The position numbers were made by a program, and so were the translations under genes. From Myxococcales bacterium (GTDB lineage Bacteria; Myxococcota_A; Bradymonadia; UBA7976; UBA1532): DNA of 44,432 nt. The stretch covers positions 1-44,432 of the forward strand of contig JACKDL010000041.1 of NCBI GenBank assembly GCA_020633555.1, read 5' to 3'. Of the stretch, positions 8,588 to 16,555 are shown piece by piece. Position 1 is the stretch's first letter; each line of letters starts with the position of its first letter. The notes below the pieces were generated by a model that worked only from the letters and a program-made list of their open reading frames with translations, was not told the origin of the DNA and made no database searches.

Positions 8588-10858
8588 ATGCCGCGCGCGC
8601 TGCCCACCGCCCTCGCCGTCGCCCTGGTCCTGGCCGCGGCCGCCGCCTTCTGGCACCAGCACACCGCCCCCCTGGCGCCGGTGGTGCTGCCCCCCGCCAG
8701 CCCCGTGCGGTTGTTGGGCAGCGAGCCCTGGTTCCACGCCCGCCACGGCTGGCTCGGGGCCCAGGGTGAGCTGCGCCGCTTCGATCCACAGGGCGACTTC
8801 CCCCGCGGGCTGCGCGCGGTGCACGTGGGCGGCTTCGACGCCCTCCTCGCTCGGGTGGCGCAGGGGGCCGAGGACCGCGAGGCCGCCTTCGCCCGGCTCG
8901 CCTGGGTGCCCCCCGCGCTCGGGGTGCTCTGCCTGCTGGGGGTGGCCGGCGCGGCGGGCTGGGCCGGCGGCGCAGGGGGCGCCGTGCTGGCGGCCGGGCT
9001 CCTGCTCGGCTGGCCCGGCGACTACGGCAACCGCGCCGACCTGGGCGCCGTGGCGCCCCCCGTGATCGAGCCCCTGCTGGGGCTGGCCGCCCTGGCGTTG
9101 CTGGCGGTGTGGCTGGCCCGGGAGCGCCCGCCGGGCCCCTGGGCCCTGGCCGCCGTGGTGGCCCTGTGGCTCCTGCTGCTCACCTGGGCGAGCGCGCCCC
9201 TGTGGATCGGCGTGCTGGTGCTGGCCGTCCTGGCCCAGGTGTGGGGCGAGCTCCCCGAGGACAGCGCCGTGGCGCAGCGGGCGGCCCTGTGGGCCACGTT
9301 GTCCGCCGCCGGCTACGCCATCGTGGGCGCCCGCTGGCCCAACGTACCCCTCGTGGGCCCCCTGGTGGCGCCGAGCGTCGCCGCGCTGGGCGGCGCGGCC
9401 ACCGCCCTGGGCGTGTGGTCGAAGTGGGGCCGCAGGCTGTCGCCGTCGAGCCGGCGCGGGGCGCTGGTGGCCCTGGCGGGCGCCGCCCTGGCCGGGGCCT
9501 GGCTGTGGCCCGGCACCGGCACCGCCCTGCACGCCCTCCTCACCCCCGGCAGCCCGCCGGGGGCCGAGCACGGGGCCTTCACCTGGGCCGGGCTCTGGGC
9601 GGCCGTGGGCCCGGCGGCGGTCCTCGCCCCGCTGGGCTTGTCCAGGGAGCGGGCCCGCCCCTTCGCCGTCGGCGCCCTCGCGCTCACCGGCCTGTGGGCG
9701 CTCACCCACGCGCTGGCCTACACCGCACCGCCCGCCCTGGCCCTGGCCGCCGGGGCGGGCGTGGGTGCCCTGAGCCGGGAACGCGCGCCCTGGGCCCCCT
9801 GGGCAGTAGCCGCCGTGGCGGCGGGCCTGTGGGTGGCCGCGCCGCCGCCCCGCGCCGTGCCCACCGTGGCCCACGACCTGCTGCGCACCGCCGCTTGGAC
9901 CGGGGCGCTGGCCACCCTGGATCAGGGCGACGCCGCCCCCTCGCCCGGCCCGGTGGACATGGATCTGGCCGGCCGTCCCGCCGTGCTCGTCGACGGCCCG
10001 CGCGCGCAACTCGTGGCCGCCCTCACCGGCCGCCCGGTGCTGGCCAACCACGGCCCCTCCGAGGCCGCGGCCCGCTTCTGGCTCGACCCCGACGAGGACG
10101 CCGCCCTGGCCGCCCTGTGCGCCGACTGCGGCCCCGGCGAGCGGGTGGGCCACGTGGTGCTGGACGGCCGGACCGCCGGCACCGAGCTGCCCAGCCACCT
10201 GGCCCTCACCGGTCGAGACGGCGCCGATCTCATGGCGCCCAGCGCCCCGGTGGCGGCCCTGGGCGGCGCCCGCTTCGTGGTGCCTGGCGCCGGCTGGCGG
10301 CGCACCCTGGCCGCCCGCCTGTGGGTGGACGGTGGCGCCGGCCTTGGGCGGCTGCGGCTGGTGTGGCAGAGCCCGCAGCGCCAGCTCCTCACCTGGCGCG
10401 CCGTGGCGGGCCAGGGCGAGCCGGTGGCCACCCCGCTAGCCCTGGCGCTCACCCCCGCGCTGGCTCCCCTGGTGGGCCCGCTCACCGGCCCCGACGCGCA
10501 GGCGCAGCCCACCGCTGGTGGGGTGTTCCTACCCGGCTTCGTGGCCCCTTCGGTGCGGATCTTCGAGGTGGTGGCCGGCGCCCGCGTGGTGGGCTCGGCG
10601 GCCCCCGGCGCGGCGGTCAGCCTGACCCTTCAGGTGCGCCCGGCGCCGGACGCCGAGCCCGTCACCTGGCGCCAGGACACCCAGGCCAATGCCCGCGGCC
10701 ACTTCCAGCTCCGGGTGCCCTACCCCACCGGCCCCGTGCCTGGGAGCGCTGTAGTGGCCGACGGTCCCTACCTGCTGCGGGTGGGGGATCGGCCCATGGG
10801 CCAGATCCGCGTGTCCGAGGCGGCCATCCAGGCCGCCGACACGGTGCGGCTCAAGTAG
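8588..10858 (+). CDS. STT3/AglB-like membrane protein with degenerate active site (paralogue of 10895-13165)
   Basis: This 756-residue protein has an N-terminal signal anchor, about a dozen hydrophobic segments up to roughly residue 430, and a C-terminal soluble domain. It is the same length as the next gene and aligns with it without gaps at the key positions. The next gene has STT3 catalytic motifs; here most are lost. The first acidic motif GND is GSE (Glu46). The DHH motif is APP (156-158). The WQYG motif is GPRA (470-473). Glu327 of the external-loop motif AEH is kept. The C-terminal domain with FEVVAGARVVGSAAPG resembles the terminal domain of archaeal AglB. It probably cannot bind the metal or the acceptor sequon in the usual way; a structural or regulatory subunit role is an inference. 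Confidence 0.78.
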   Translation: MPRALPTALAVALVLAAAAAFWHQHTAPLAPVVLPPASPVRLLGSEPWFHARHGWLGAQGELRRFDPQGDFPRGLRAVHVGGFDALLARVAQGAEDREAAFARLAWVPPALGVLCLLGVAGAAGWAGGAGGAVLAAGLLLGWPGDYGNRADLGAVAPPVIEPLLGLAALALLAVWLARERPPGPWALAAVVALWLLLLTWASAPLWIGVLVLAVLAQVWGELPEDSAVAQRAALWATLSAAGYAIVGARWPNVPLVGPLVAPSVAALGGAATALGVWSKWGRRLSPSSRRGALVALAGAALAGAWLWPGTGTALHALLTPGSPPGAEHGAFTWAGLWAAVGPAAVLAPLGLSRERARPFAVGALALTGLWALTHALAYTAPPALALAAGAGVGALSRERAPWAPWAVAAVAAGLWVAAPPPRAVPTVAHDLLRTAAWTGALATLDQGDAAPSPGPVDMDLAGRPAVLVDGPRAQLVAALTGRPVLANHGPSEAAARFWLDPDEDAALAALCADCGPGERVGHVVLDGRTAGTELPSHLALTGRDGADLMAPSAPVAALGGARFVVPGAGWRRTLAARLWVDGGAGLGRLRLVWQSPQRQLLTWRAVAGQGEPVATPLALALTPALAPLVGPLTGPDAQAQPTAGGVFLPGFVAPSVRIFEVVAGARVVGSAAPGAAVSLTLQVRPAPDAEPVTWRQDTQANARGHFQLRVPYPTGPVPGSAVVADGPYLLRVGDRPMGQIRVSEAAIQAADTVRLK

Positions 10859-10869
10859 GGCGGCCCGCG

Positions 10870-10894
10870 CCCGAATCGAGGTAGGGTCGCCCCC
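10870..10894 (+). repeat. Leader repeat, copy 2 (before second STT3-like gene)
   Basis: This is the second copy of the 25-nt leader at 8563-8587, differing at two positions. It lies in the 36-nt gap between the two STT3-like genes and provides the ribosome site for the downstream copy. Confidence 0.8.
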
Positions 10895-13165
10895 ATGCCG
10901 CGCGCGCTGCCCACCGCCCTCGCCGCCGCCCTGGTCCTTGCGGCCGCCGGCGCCTTCTGGGTGCGGCACACCGCGCCCGTGGAGCCGCTGGTGCTCCCGG
11001 CCGGCGGCCCCGTGCGGCTGCTGGGCAACGACCCCTGGTTCCACGCCCGCCACGGCTGGCTGGCGGCCCGGGGCGGCCTGCGGCGCTTCGATCCCCAGGC
11101 CGACTTCCCCCGGGGCCTGCGCACCGTGCACGTGGGCGGCTACGACGCGCTGCTGGCGGCGGTGGCCCGGGGCGCCCCCGATCGCGAGGCCGCCTTCGCC
11201 CGCTTCGCCTGGGTGCCCCCGACCTTGGGCGCCCTGTGCCTGCTGGGCGTGGCCCTGGCCGCCGGCTGGGCGGGCGGGCCCGGGGCCGCCGCCCTGGCCG
11301 CCGGCCTGCTGTTGGGGTGGCCGGGCGACTTCGCCGCGCGCGCCTGGCTGGGCATGGTGGACCACCACGTGGCCGAGCCCCTGCTGGGGTGCGCCGCCCT
11401 GGCCGCCCTGGCCGCCTGGCTGGCCCGCGCTCACCCCCGCTGGCCGGGCGCGCTGCTCGCCGCGCTGCCGCTGTGGACCCTGCTGTTCACCTGGGCCGGC
11501 GCGCCGCTGTGGGTCGGGGTGCTGGGCGTGGTGGCTGGCGTGCAGATCCTGAGCGGCAGCGCCGATCCCGGGCCCACCGGCCACCGGATCGCGGCCTGGG
11601 CGGCGGTGGTGGGCCTGGGCTACGGGCTGGCGCTGGCCGGCTGGCCCGACGCGGCGCTCATGGCCCCCCTGGTGAAGCCCACCCTGGCCGCGCTGGCGGC
11701 CCTGGCGCTGGCCGCCGGGCTGTGGGCCCGGCTGGGTCCGCGGCTGCCCCCCCGCATCCGCCCGCTGGCGCTGCTGGTCGGGGCGGCCCTGGCCCTGGCG
11801 GCCGCCTGGGGCTGGCCCGCCACCGGCGATCCGCTGCGGGCCCTGCTCACCCCGCGCAGCGCGCTCGTGGCTGAGCACCGCGCTGTGGATCTGGCCCGGC
11901 TGTGGACCGGCCTGGGCCCCGCCGCGCTCCTGGCGCCCCTGGGCCTGCTGAGCCCCCGCGCCCGCCCGCTGGCCGTCGGCGCCCTGGCGCTGGTGGGCCT
12001 GTGGGCGGTGACCCACGATCAGGCCTACGCCGCCCCCCCGGCCGCGGCCCTGGCCGCCGGTGCGGCGGTGGGCGCGCTGACCCGCGAGCGCGCGCCCTGG
12101 GCCCCCTGGGCGGTGGGCGCCGCCGCCGCGGCCCTGTGGCTGGCCGCCCCGCCGCCCCGGGTGATCCCCACGCTCACCCACAGCGTCTTGCGGCACGACG
12201 GCCTGACCCAGGCCGCGCGCTTCCTCGACCGGGGCGACGCCGCCCCCGCGCCCGGCCCGCCCGACATGGATCTGTCAGGCCAGCCGGCGGTGCTGGCCGA
12301 CTGGCAGTACGGCCACCTGCTGGCCGCCCTCACCGGCCGCCCGGTGCTGGCCAGCCACGGCCCCAGCGCCGTCGCCGCGGCCTTCTGGACCGCCACCGAC
12401 GAGGACGCCGCCCTGGCGGCCGTGTGCCCCGACTGCGCCCCCGGCGAGCGGGTGGGCTTCGTGGTGGTGGACGCCCAGACCGCCGGCCCGGAGCTGCCCT
12501 TCCACCTGGCCCAGACCCACCAGGACGCCGCCGCGTTGATGACCCGCAGCGCCCCCGTGGCGGCCCTGGGCGACCTGCGCTTCGTCGTGCCGGGCCCCGG
12601 CTGGCGGCGCACCCTGGCGGCGCGGCTCTGGGCCGACGGCGGCAGCGGCCTTGGGCGGCTGCGGCTGGTGTGGCAGAGTCCCGGGCGCAGCCTGCTGACC
12701 TGGCGCGGCGTCGCCGCCCTGGGCGAGAGCCTGGCCGAGGCCATCGTGGTGCCCGAAGACGCCAGCACCGCGCCCCTCGTCGAGCGGCTGGCCCGCCCCG
12801 ACGCCGCCCCTGTGGTCGCCCCCGGCCGCATCTACCTGCCCGGCCTGCGGGCCCCGGCCGTGCGGGTGTTCGAGCCCGTGCCGGGCGCGCGGGTGGTGGG
12901 CAGCGCCCGCCCCGGCGAGGCCGTCACGCTCGCCCTGCAGATCCGCCCTGCGGCGGGGGCGCCGCTGGTCTGGCGCCAGGATACCCGGGCCGACGCCCAG
13001 GGCGACTTCGCCTTCCGGGCGCCGTACCCCACCGACCACCCCTTGCCGGGCGGCGCGGTGGCCGTCGAGGGCCAGTACGTGCTGCTGGTGGGGGATCGGC
13101 CCGTGGGCCGGGTAGCGGTGCCCGAGGCCGCCATCCAGGCGGCCGACACCGTGCTGCTCAGGTAG
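10895..13165 (+). CDS. STT3/AglB-like oligosaccharyltransferase, catalytic motifs intact
   Basis: This 756-residue multi-pass membrane protein resembles archaeal and bacterial single-subunit oligosaccharyltransferases (STT3/AglB/PglB), which move a lipid-linked glycan to Asn in N-X-S/T. The motif order fits the family. Asp46 in GNDPWFHARHG is the first metal ligand. Asp156-His157-His158 in GMVDHHVAEP is the second acidic motif in its archaeal DHH form. Glu327 in SALVAEHR corresponds to the SVxEH loop Glu. Trp470 in DWQYGHLLAALTGRPV matches the WWDYG sequon-binding motif in relaxed form. The soluble C-terminus (VRVFEPVPGARVVGSARPG, then VWRQDTRADAQGDF) looks like the AglB terminal domain. Acceptor-site chemistry should face the periplasm. 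No lipid-linked oligosaccharide flippase is adjacent. The family is likely right; the donor glycan is unknown. Confidence 0.85.
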   Translation: MPRALPTALAAALVLAAAGAFWVRHTAPVEPLVLPAGGPVRLLGNDPWFHARHGWLAARGGLRRFDPQADFPRGLRTVHVGGYDALLAAVARGAPDREAAFARFAWVPPTLGALCLLGVALAAGWAGGPGAAALAAGLLLGWPGDFAARAWLGMVDHHVAEPLLGCAALAALAAWLARAHPRWPGALLAALPLWTLLFTWAGAPLWVGVLGVVAGVQILSGSADPGPTGHRIAAWAAVVGLGYGLALAGWPDAALMAPLVKPTLAALAALALAAGLWARLGPRLPPRIRPLALLVGAALALAAAWGWPATGDPLRALLTPRSALVAEHRAVDLARLWTGLGPAALLAPLGLLSPRARPLAVGALALVGLWAVTHDQAYAAPPAAALAAGAAVGALTRERAPWAPWAVGAAAAALWLAAPPPRVIPTLTHSVLRHDGLTQAARFLDRGDAAPAPGPPDMDLSGQPAVLADWQYGHLLAALTGRPVLASHGPSAVAAAFWTATDEDAALAAVCPDCAPGERVGFVVVDAQTAGPELPFHLAQTHQDAAALMTRSAPVAALGDLRFVVPGPGWRRTLAARLWADGGSGLGRLRLVWQSPGRSLLTWRGVAALGESLAEAIVVPEDASTAPLVERLARPDAAPVVAPGRIYLPGLRAPAVRVFEPVPGARVVGSARPGEAVTLALQIRPAAGAPLVWRQDTRADAQGDFAFRAPYPTDHPLPGGAVAVEGQYVLLVGDRPVGRVAVPEAAIQAADTVLLR

Positions 13166-13189
13166 GCGCAGCGCGGACCAGAAACCCTG

Positions 13190-14221
13190 TCAGTACAGGG
13201 GGATGGCCGCCGGCGCGTCGTCCGCCGCCGCCGTGGCCTTGGGGGCCGCCGGCCCCGTCCCCGGGGCGCCCGCGCTCACGCGCCACTCGCCCGCCAGGGG
13301 CCCGCTGCGCAGGGCCACCACCGCGGGCGCCTCATCCACGCGGTACTCCACCACCGTGAACTCCTTGGCGCTGTTGCGCTTCATCTCCAGGCGGCCCGCG
13401 GCGATGCGCCACTCGCCCACCTTCTTGCTGGCCTGGAGCCACTCGCCGTTCTCCCAGGCCTCGAGCGGCGCGCCGATGAGCTCGCCCGTGCCCGCCAGGT
13501 GGATGACCGCGTTGTCGCGCACCAGGAACCGCTTCGCGAGCACGTGCTTCAGGCCCTGCTCCAGGAAGGCCGCGTGGCGGGCCCGGGCAGCGCCCACGTT
13601 GGCCACCTTCACCGGCTGGTCGTCGAACAGGAAGGTGATCTCGCCCAGCGACACCGGCTGGCCCGGCGCCACGTCCCGCAGCACCACCGTCAGCTTGTCC
13701 ACCGTCAGCGGCAGCGGCACGTCCATGGCGTCCAGATCCTGCGCCCGGCGCCGCTCGTGGAAGGACTCGTCGTTGACGAGCTGCGGGTTCCACGGCAGCC
13801 GCCCCTTGAACACCACGGTGGCCGCCTTGCCCTGCAGCCTGGTCTGCCGGAAGTACACCGGCCACTGGGTCGACAGCCTGGTGTTGTGGAAGCCCAGCTC
13901 GATGACCCGCGGGCTCTGCGCCGCGTCCGGCCCGGGCTCGATGCGCACCCCGTCCACCTGGATGGGCGCGGCGAAGGTGAAGTCGATGGCGTAGTCGCCG
14001 GCGGCCGCGGCCTCGGGGCAGACCACCCAGGGGCGATCCGCCTGCCCGTCGAACAGGTCGACCGGCCCGCCGTTCAGCGGATCGGCCCACTGCTTCGCGG
14101 CCATGCAATGCGGCGGCTGGGCCGCGCGCACGTCCACGATCTCCAGGGCGCCCTTGGGCGCCGCCAGGGCCGCGCCGGCCAGGCCAAGGCTCAGAAGGGG
14201 GGTGAGGGCGATACTCCGCAT
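13190..14221 (-). CDS. Secreted protein with discoidin/NADase-type glycan-binding-like fold
   Basis: This 343-residue protein starts at ATG 14221 behind GGAGGTG and has a Sec signal peptide (IALTPLLSLGLAGAALAA). The region around residues 40-190 has features of the discoidin-like domain seen in secreted proteins annotated as NADase-type glycan-binding: ADPLNGGPVDLFDGQADRPW, then YAIDFTFAAPIQVDGVRIEPG, ending in SLGEITFLFDD. The second half has a tandem beta segment (WENGEWLQASKKVGEWRI) that may be a small sandwich domain. The last 30 residues are Ala/Pro-rich. It converges with the STT3-like gene, whose stop lies 24 nt away. A carbohydrate-binding role would fit a glycosylation neighbourhood, but this is a fold-level guess. 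Confidence 0.7.
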   Translation of the reverse strand: MRSIALTPLLSLGLAGAALAAPKGALEIVDVRAAQPPHCMAAKQWADPLNGGPVDLFDGQADRPWVVCPEAAAAGDYAIDFTFAAPIQVDGVRIEPGPDAAQSPRVIELGFHNTRLSTQWPVYFRQTRLQGKAATVVFKGRLPWNPQLVNDESFHERRRAQDLDAMDVPLPLTVDKLTVVLRDVAPGQPVSLGEITFLFDDQPVKVANVGAARARHAAFLEQGLKHVLAKRFLVRDNAVIHLAGTGELIGAPLEAWENGEWLQASKKVGEWRIAAGRLEMKRNSAKEFTVVEYRVDEAPAVVALRSGPLAGEWRVSAGAPGTGPAAPKATAAADDAPAAIPLY

Positions 14222-14431
14222 GGGGCACCTCCAGATATGAAATAGCGGCCCACAATAGCGCCGAGGCCTTTGTCCTGTCGAAGATCGACGCCCGATCCCA
14301 CGACGGCCCCCCGCCCGTGTTTTTGCGGGCTCGCCGCCAGCAACCGCGGGCCCCCACTTTTTTTTCGCCCCCCGCAGATCCCCCCGAGCCCCCGGGCGTT
14401 GAACCGCTCAACCCCGCCTTGGAGGCCCCCC

Positions 14432-15304
14432 ATGCACCGCGCCCTGACCGCCCTGGCCCTGATCTTCGCCGCCCTGCTGGCCACCGGCTGCGCCGCCCAC
14501 GCCAGCGTCGCCAGCGCCCGCGGCTACTCCGTGGAGCTCGTCGACGAGTACGGCAACCGCCTGCCCACCTACCACCACGGCGGCCGCACCTACGTGCTGG
14601 GCCACTACAACCACCGCTACCAGGTGCGCGTACAGAACCACACCGGCGAGCGGGTCGAGGCGGTCATCACCGTGGACGGCCGCGACGTGGTCAGCGGCGA
14701 CGTGGGCGACTACAAGAGCCAGCGCGGCTACATCGTGCAGCCCTATGGCCAGGTCACCGTGGACGGCTTCCGCCAGAGCCTGAACAACGTGGCCACCTTC
14801 CGCTTCACCGATCCGGGCGACAGCTACTCCGCGCGCCGGGGCACCCCGCAGCACGTCGGTGTGGTGGGTGTGGCCGTCTTCGCCGAGCGCCACCGCCCCG
14901 TGGTGCGCCGCCCCATCGCCCGCCCCGAGGAGGACCGTGACTTCTGGGGCTACAACAAGGGCCGCGGCGGCGCCCCCACCGGCGCCACCGCCGACGCCCC
15001 GGCGGCCGCCCCGCGCAAGTCCGCCGAGGCCGAATCCAGCGCCGACGCCATGGGCGGCGCCGACGAGTACGCCCCCCGCGCGCGCTCGAAGAACAACCTG
15101 GGCACCCGCTACGGCGAGAGCCGCCACAGCGCCGTCGTCGAGGTCCCCTTCGAGCGCGGCAGCAGCTCGCCCCGCCAGGTCCTGGCCGTCTACTACGACA
15201 ACGCCCAGGGGCTGCAGGCCCGTGGCATCCACGTCTACCCCACCTACGGCCAGGTGGAGCCCGATCCCTTCCCCGCCCAGCGCTTCGCCCCCCCGCCGAA
15301 CTGA
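14432..15304 (+). CDS. Lipoprotein with conserved beta-rich domain of unknown function
   Basis: This 290-residue protein starts at ATG 14432, with GGAGG 7 nt upstream. It has a lipoprotein signal (LIFAALLATGC, Cys20). Residues 30-150 form a recognisable but uncharacterised domain found in many proteobacterial hypothetical proteins: RYQVRVQNHTGERVEAVITV, DGRDVVSGDVGDY, RGYIVQPYGQVTVDGF, then RFTDPGDSYSARRGTPQ and VGVVGVAVFAER. A low-complexity Ala/Glu linker (about 190-220) follows, and the tail resumes a beta pattern (VVEVPFERGSS, RQVLAVYYDN). The N-terminal part is rich in His and Tyr. It diverges from the secreted protein at 14221; the 210-bp gap between them carries a T8 run (14360-14367) but no promoter I can assign. 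Confidence 0.75.
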   Translation: MHRALTALALIFAALLATGCAAHASVASARGYSVELVDEYGNRLPTYHHGGRTYVLGHYNHRYQVRVQNHTGERVEAVITVDGRDVVSGDVGDYKSQRGYIVQPYGQVTVDGFRQSLNNVATFRFTDPGDSYSARRGTPQHVGVVGVAVFAERHRPVVRRPIARPEEDRDFWGYNKGRGGAPTGATADAPAAAPRKSAEAESSADAMGGADEYAPRARSKNNLGTRYGESRHSAVVEVPFERGSSSPRQVLAVYYDNAQGLQARGIHVYPTYGQVEPDPFPAQRFAPPPN

Positions 15305-15558
15305 GCGCCCCGCGCCGAGGCTGCGGCGGCTCGATTGGCGCTCCGCGCCGAGGTTGCGGCGGCTCGATTGGCGCTCCGTACCGAGGTGGCGGCGGCTCGA
15401 TGGGCGCTCCGCTCCGAGGCGGCGGCGGCTCGATTGGCGCTCCGTGCCGAGGTGGCGGCGGGTCGATGCGCGCTCCGCGCCGACGTGGCGGCGGGTCGAC
15501 TGGCGCTCCGCTCCGAGGTGGCGGCGGCTCGATGGGCGCACCGCCCCGAGGTTGCGGG
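15305..15558. repeat. 33-bp tandem repeat array, about 7.7 copies
   Basis: Units start at 15305, 15338, 15371, 15404, 15437, 15470, 15503 and a partial at 15536. The core is GCGCTCCG, then CCGAGG, then GCGGCGG(C/G)TCGA. Units differ at the same few positions, chiefly bases 9-10, 17-18 and the last two. The array begins on the base after the stop of the upstream lipoprotein and ends 2 nt before the convergent stop at 15561, so it fills the whole intergenic gap. 33 bp is 11 codons and no frame has a stop, so several frames read as 11-residue repeats (for example ALRAEVAAARL). I judge it non-coding because no ribosome site or independent start is evident. Confidence 0.9.
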
Positions 15559-15560
15559 CG

Positions 15561-16553
15561 CTACCCGCCGAACAGGCTGTTCAGCACCATCATGGGCAGC
15601 AGCGCCACCATCCCCGCCACGAAGCCGGCGCCGTGGGCCGCCCGCAGGCCGCCCAGAATGATGAACACCGCGTACAGATCCACGGCGTAGCGCCCGATGC
15701 CGGGCAGGGCCACCAGCAGGTGCCCCACCTGCGCATAGGCGAACACCCGGAAGGTCGCCGCGAAGGCCGCGCGCCGCGCGCCGATGAGTCCCAGCAGCCC
15801 GTGGGCGATGCCCGCCTGGGCGAAGAGGCCCAGGGCAAACACCAGCGGGAACACCGGCATGAACAACAGGTCCCACACGTAGGCGGGCAGGGGCGGCAGC
15901 GCCGGCAACCCCCCCGGCGGCGCGGGCAACGGAGCCACGCGGGCCCCAAACGCGCCCACCACCGCGGCCGCCGCCTGGCCCAGCACCCCGCACACCAGCG
16001 CGAACACCAAGGGCGTCGTCAGATCGCCCGTGCGGGTGTGAGGGATGGTCAGCGGGAAGCGCATGGGGCTGCGCAGGCCCGCCAAAGCGGTCTGCCAGAA
16101 GGCCGGCCCGTCCCCCAGACCGTCGGCCTCCCAGGCCAGCTCGGGTCCCGCCTGGATTCGCGGTGCCGGGGCCGGCGCCCGCGGCGCCTCGTCGTCGTCG
16201 GCCTCGTCCTCGGCGGAGTCGCCACGCTCGGCGGCCCGGCGGGCCCAGTCCGGCAGCTCGGGCTCGGGCCGCTCGGCCCGGGGTGGGGGGCTGGGCTCCC
16301 GGCGCAGCTCGGGCCCGTCCCAGGGGGTGGACTCGGCCTCGGGGGACCCTACGTCCGCGGGGGGCGGAGCGAAGTCAACGTCGCCGGCCGCCTCGGCGGC
16401 CAGGCAGTCCACGCAGCGGCTCAGGCCGTCGTCGCCCCGCACCTGGCAGGCCGCACACACCAGCCGCCCGCACTCGACGCACGCCGCGTTCGCGGGGCGA
16501 TCAGGGTGGACCGGGCAGGTCAGCGTCGGCTCGCCGGGGGCGCCCTCGGGCAC
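15561..16553 (-). CDS. Zinc-ribbon plus YIP1-like multi-pass membrane protein
   Basis: This 330-residue protein starts at GTG 16553, 2 nt after the ffh stop; a longer in-frame opening upstream only shadows ffh. Residues 10-50 carry a B-box-like zinc-binding module: CPVHPDRP, CVECGRLVCAAC, CVDC. An acidic, Pro-rich disordered linker follows (about 55-155). The second half has about five membrane segments (LVFALVCGVLGQAAAAVVGAF, then LLFMPVFPLVFALGLFAQAG and later helices), with a Phe-rich loop (AAFAATFRVFAYAQ) typical of YIP1-family proteins. The cytosolic zinc module plus YIP1 membrane domain occurs in many myxobacterial proteins of unknown function. Its tight spacing suggests co-transcription with ffh. 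Confidence 0.78.
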   Translation of the reverse strand: MPEGAPGEPTLTCPVHPDRPANAACVECGRLVCAACQVRGDDGLSRCVDCLAAEAAGDVDFAPPPADVGSPEAESTPWDGPELRREPSPPPRAERPEPELPDWARRAAERGDSAEDEADDDEAPRAPAPAPRIQAGPELAWEADGLGDGPAFWQTALAGLRSPMRFPLTIPHTRTGDLTTPLVFALVCGVLGQAAAAVVGAFGARVAPLPAPPGGLPALPPLPAYVWDLLFMPVFPLVFALGLFAQAGIAHGLLGLIGARRAAFAATFRVFAYAQVGHLLVALPGIGRYAVDLYAVFIILGGLRAAHGAGFVAGMVALLPMMVLNSLFGG

Positions 16554-16555
16554 GG

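Noticed and set aside
15305..15558. Regular repeat array that could be taken for CRISPR
   Set aside because: The 33-bp units are contiguous without spacers and no cas genes are present.
15335..15661. Open frame of 11-residue repeats over the minisatellite as a coiled-coil gene
   Set aside because: Several frames on both strands are open because the repeat lacks stops. There is no ribosome site, and the frame runs antisense into the YIP1-like gene.
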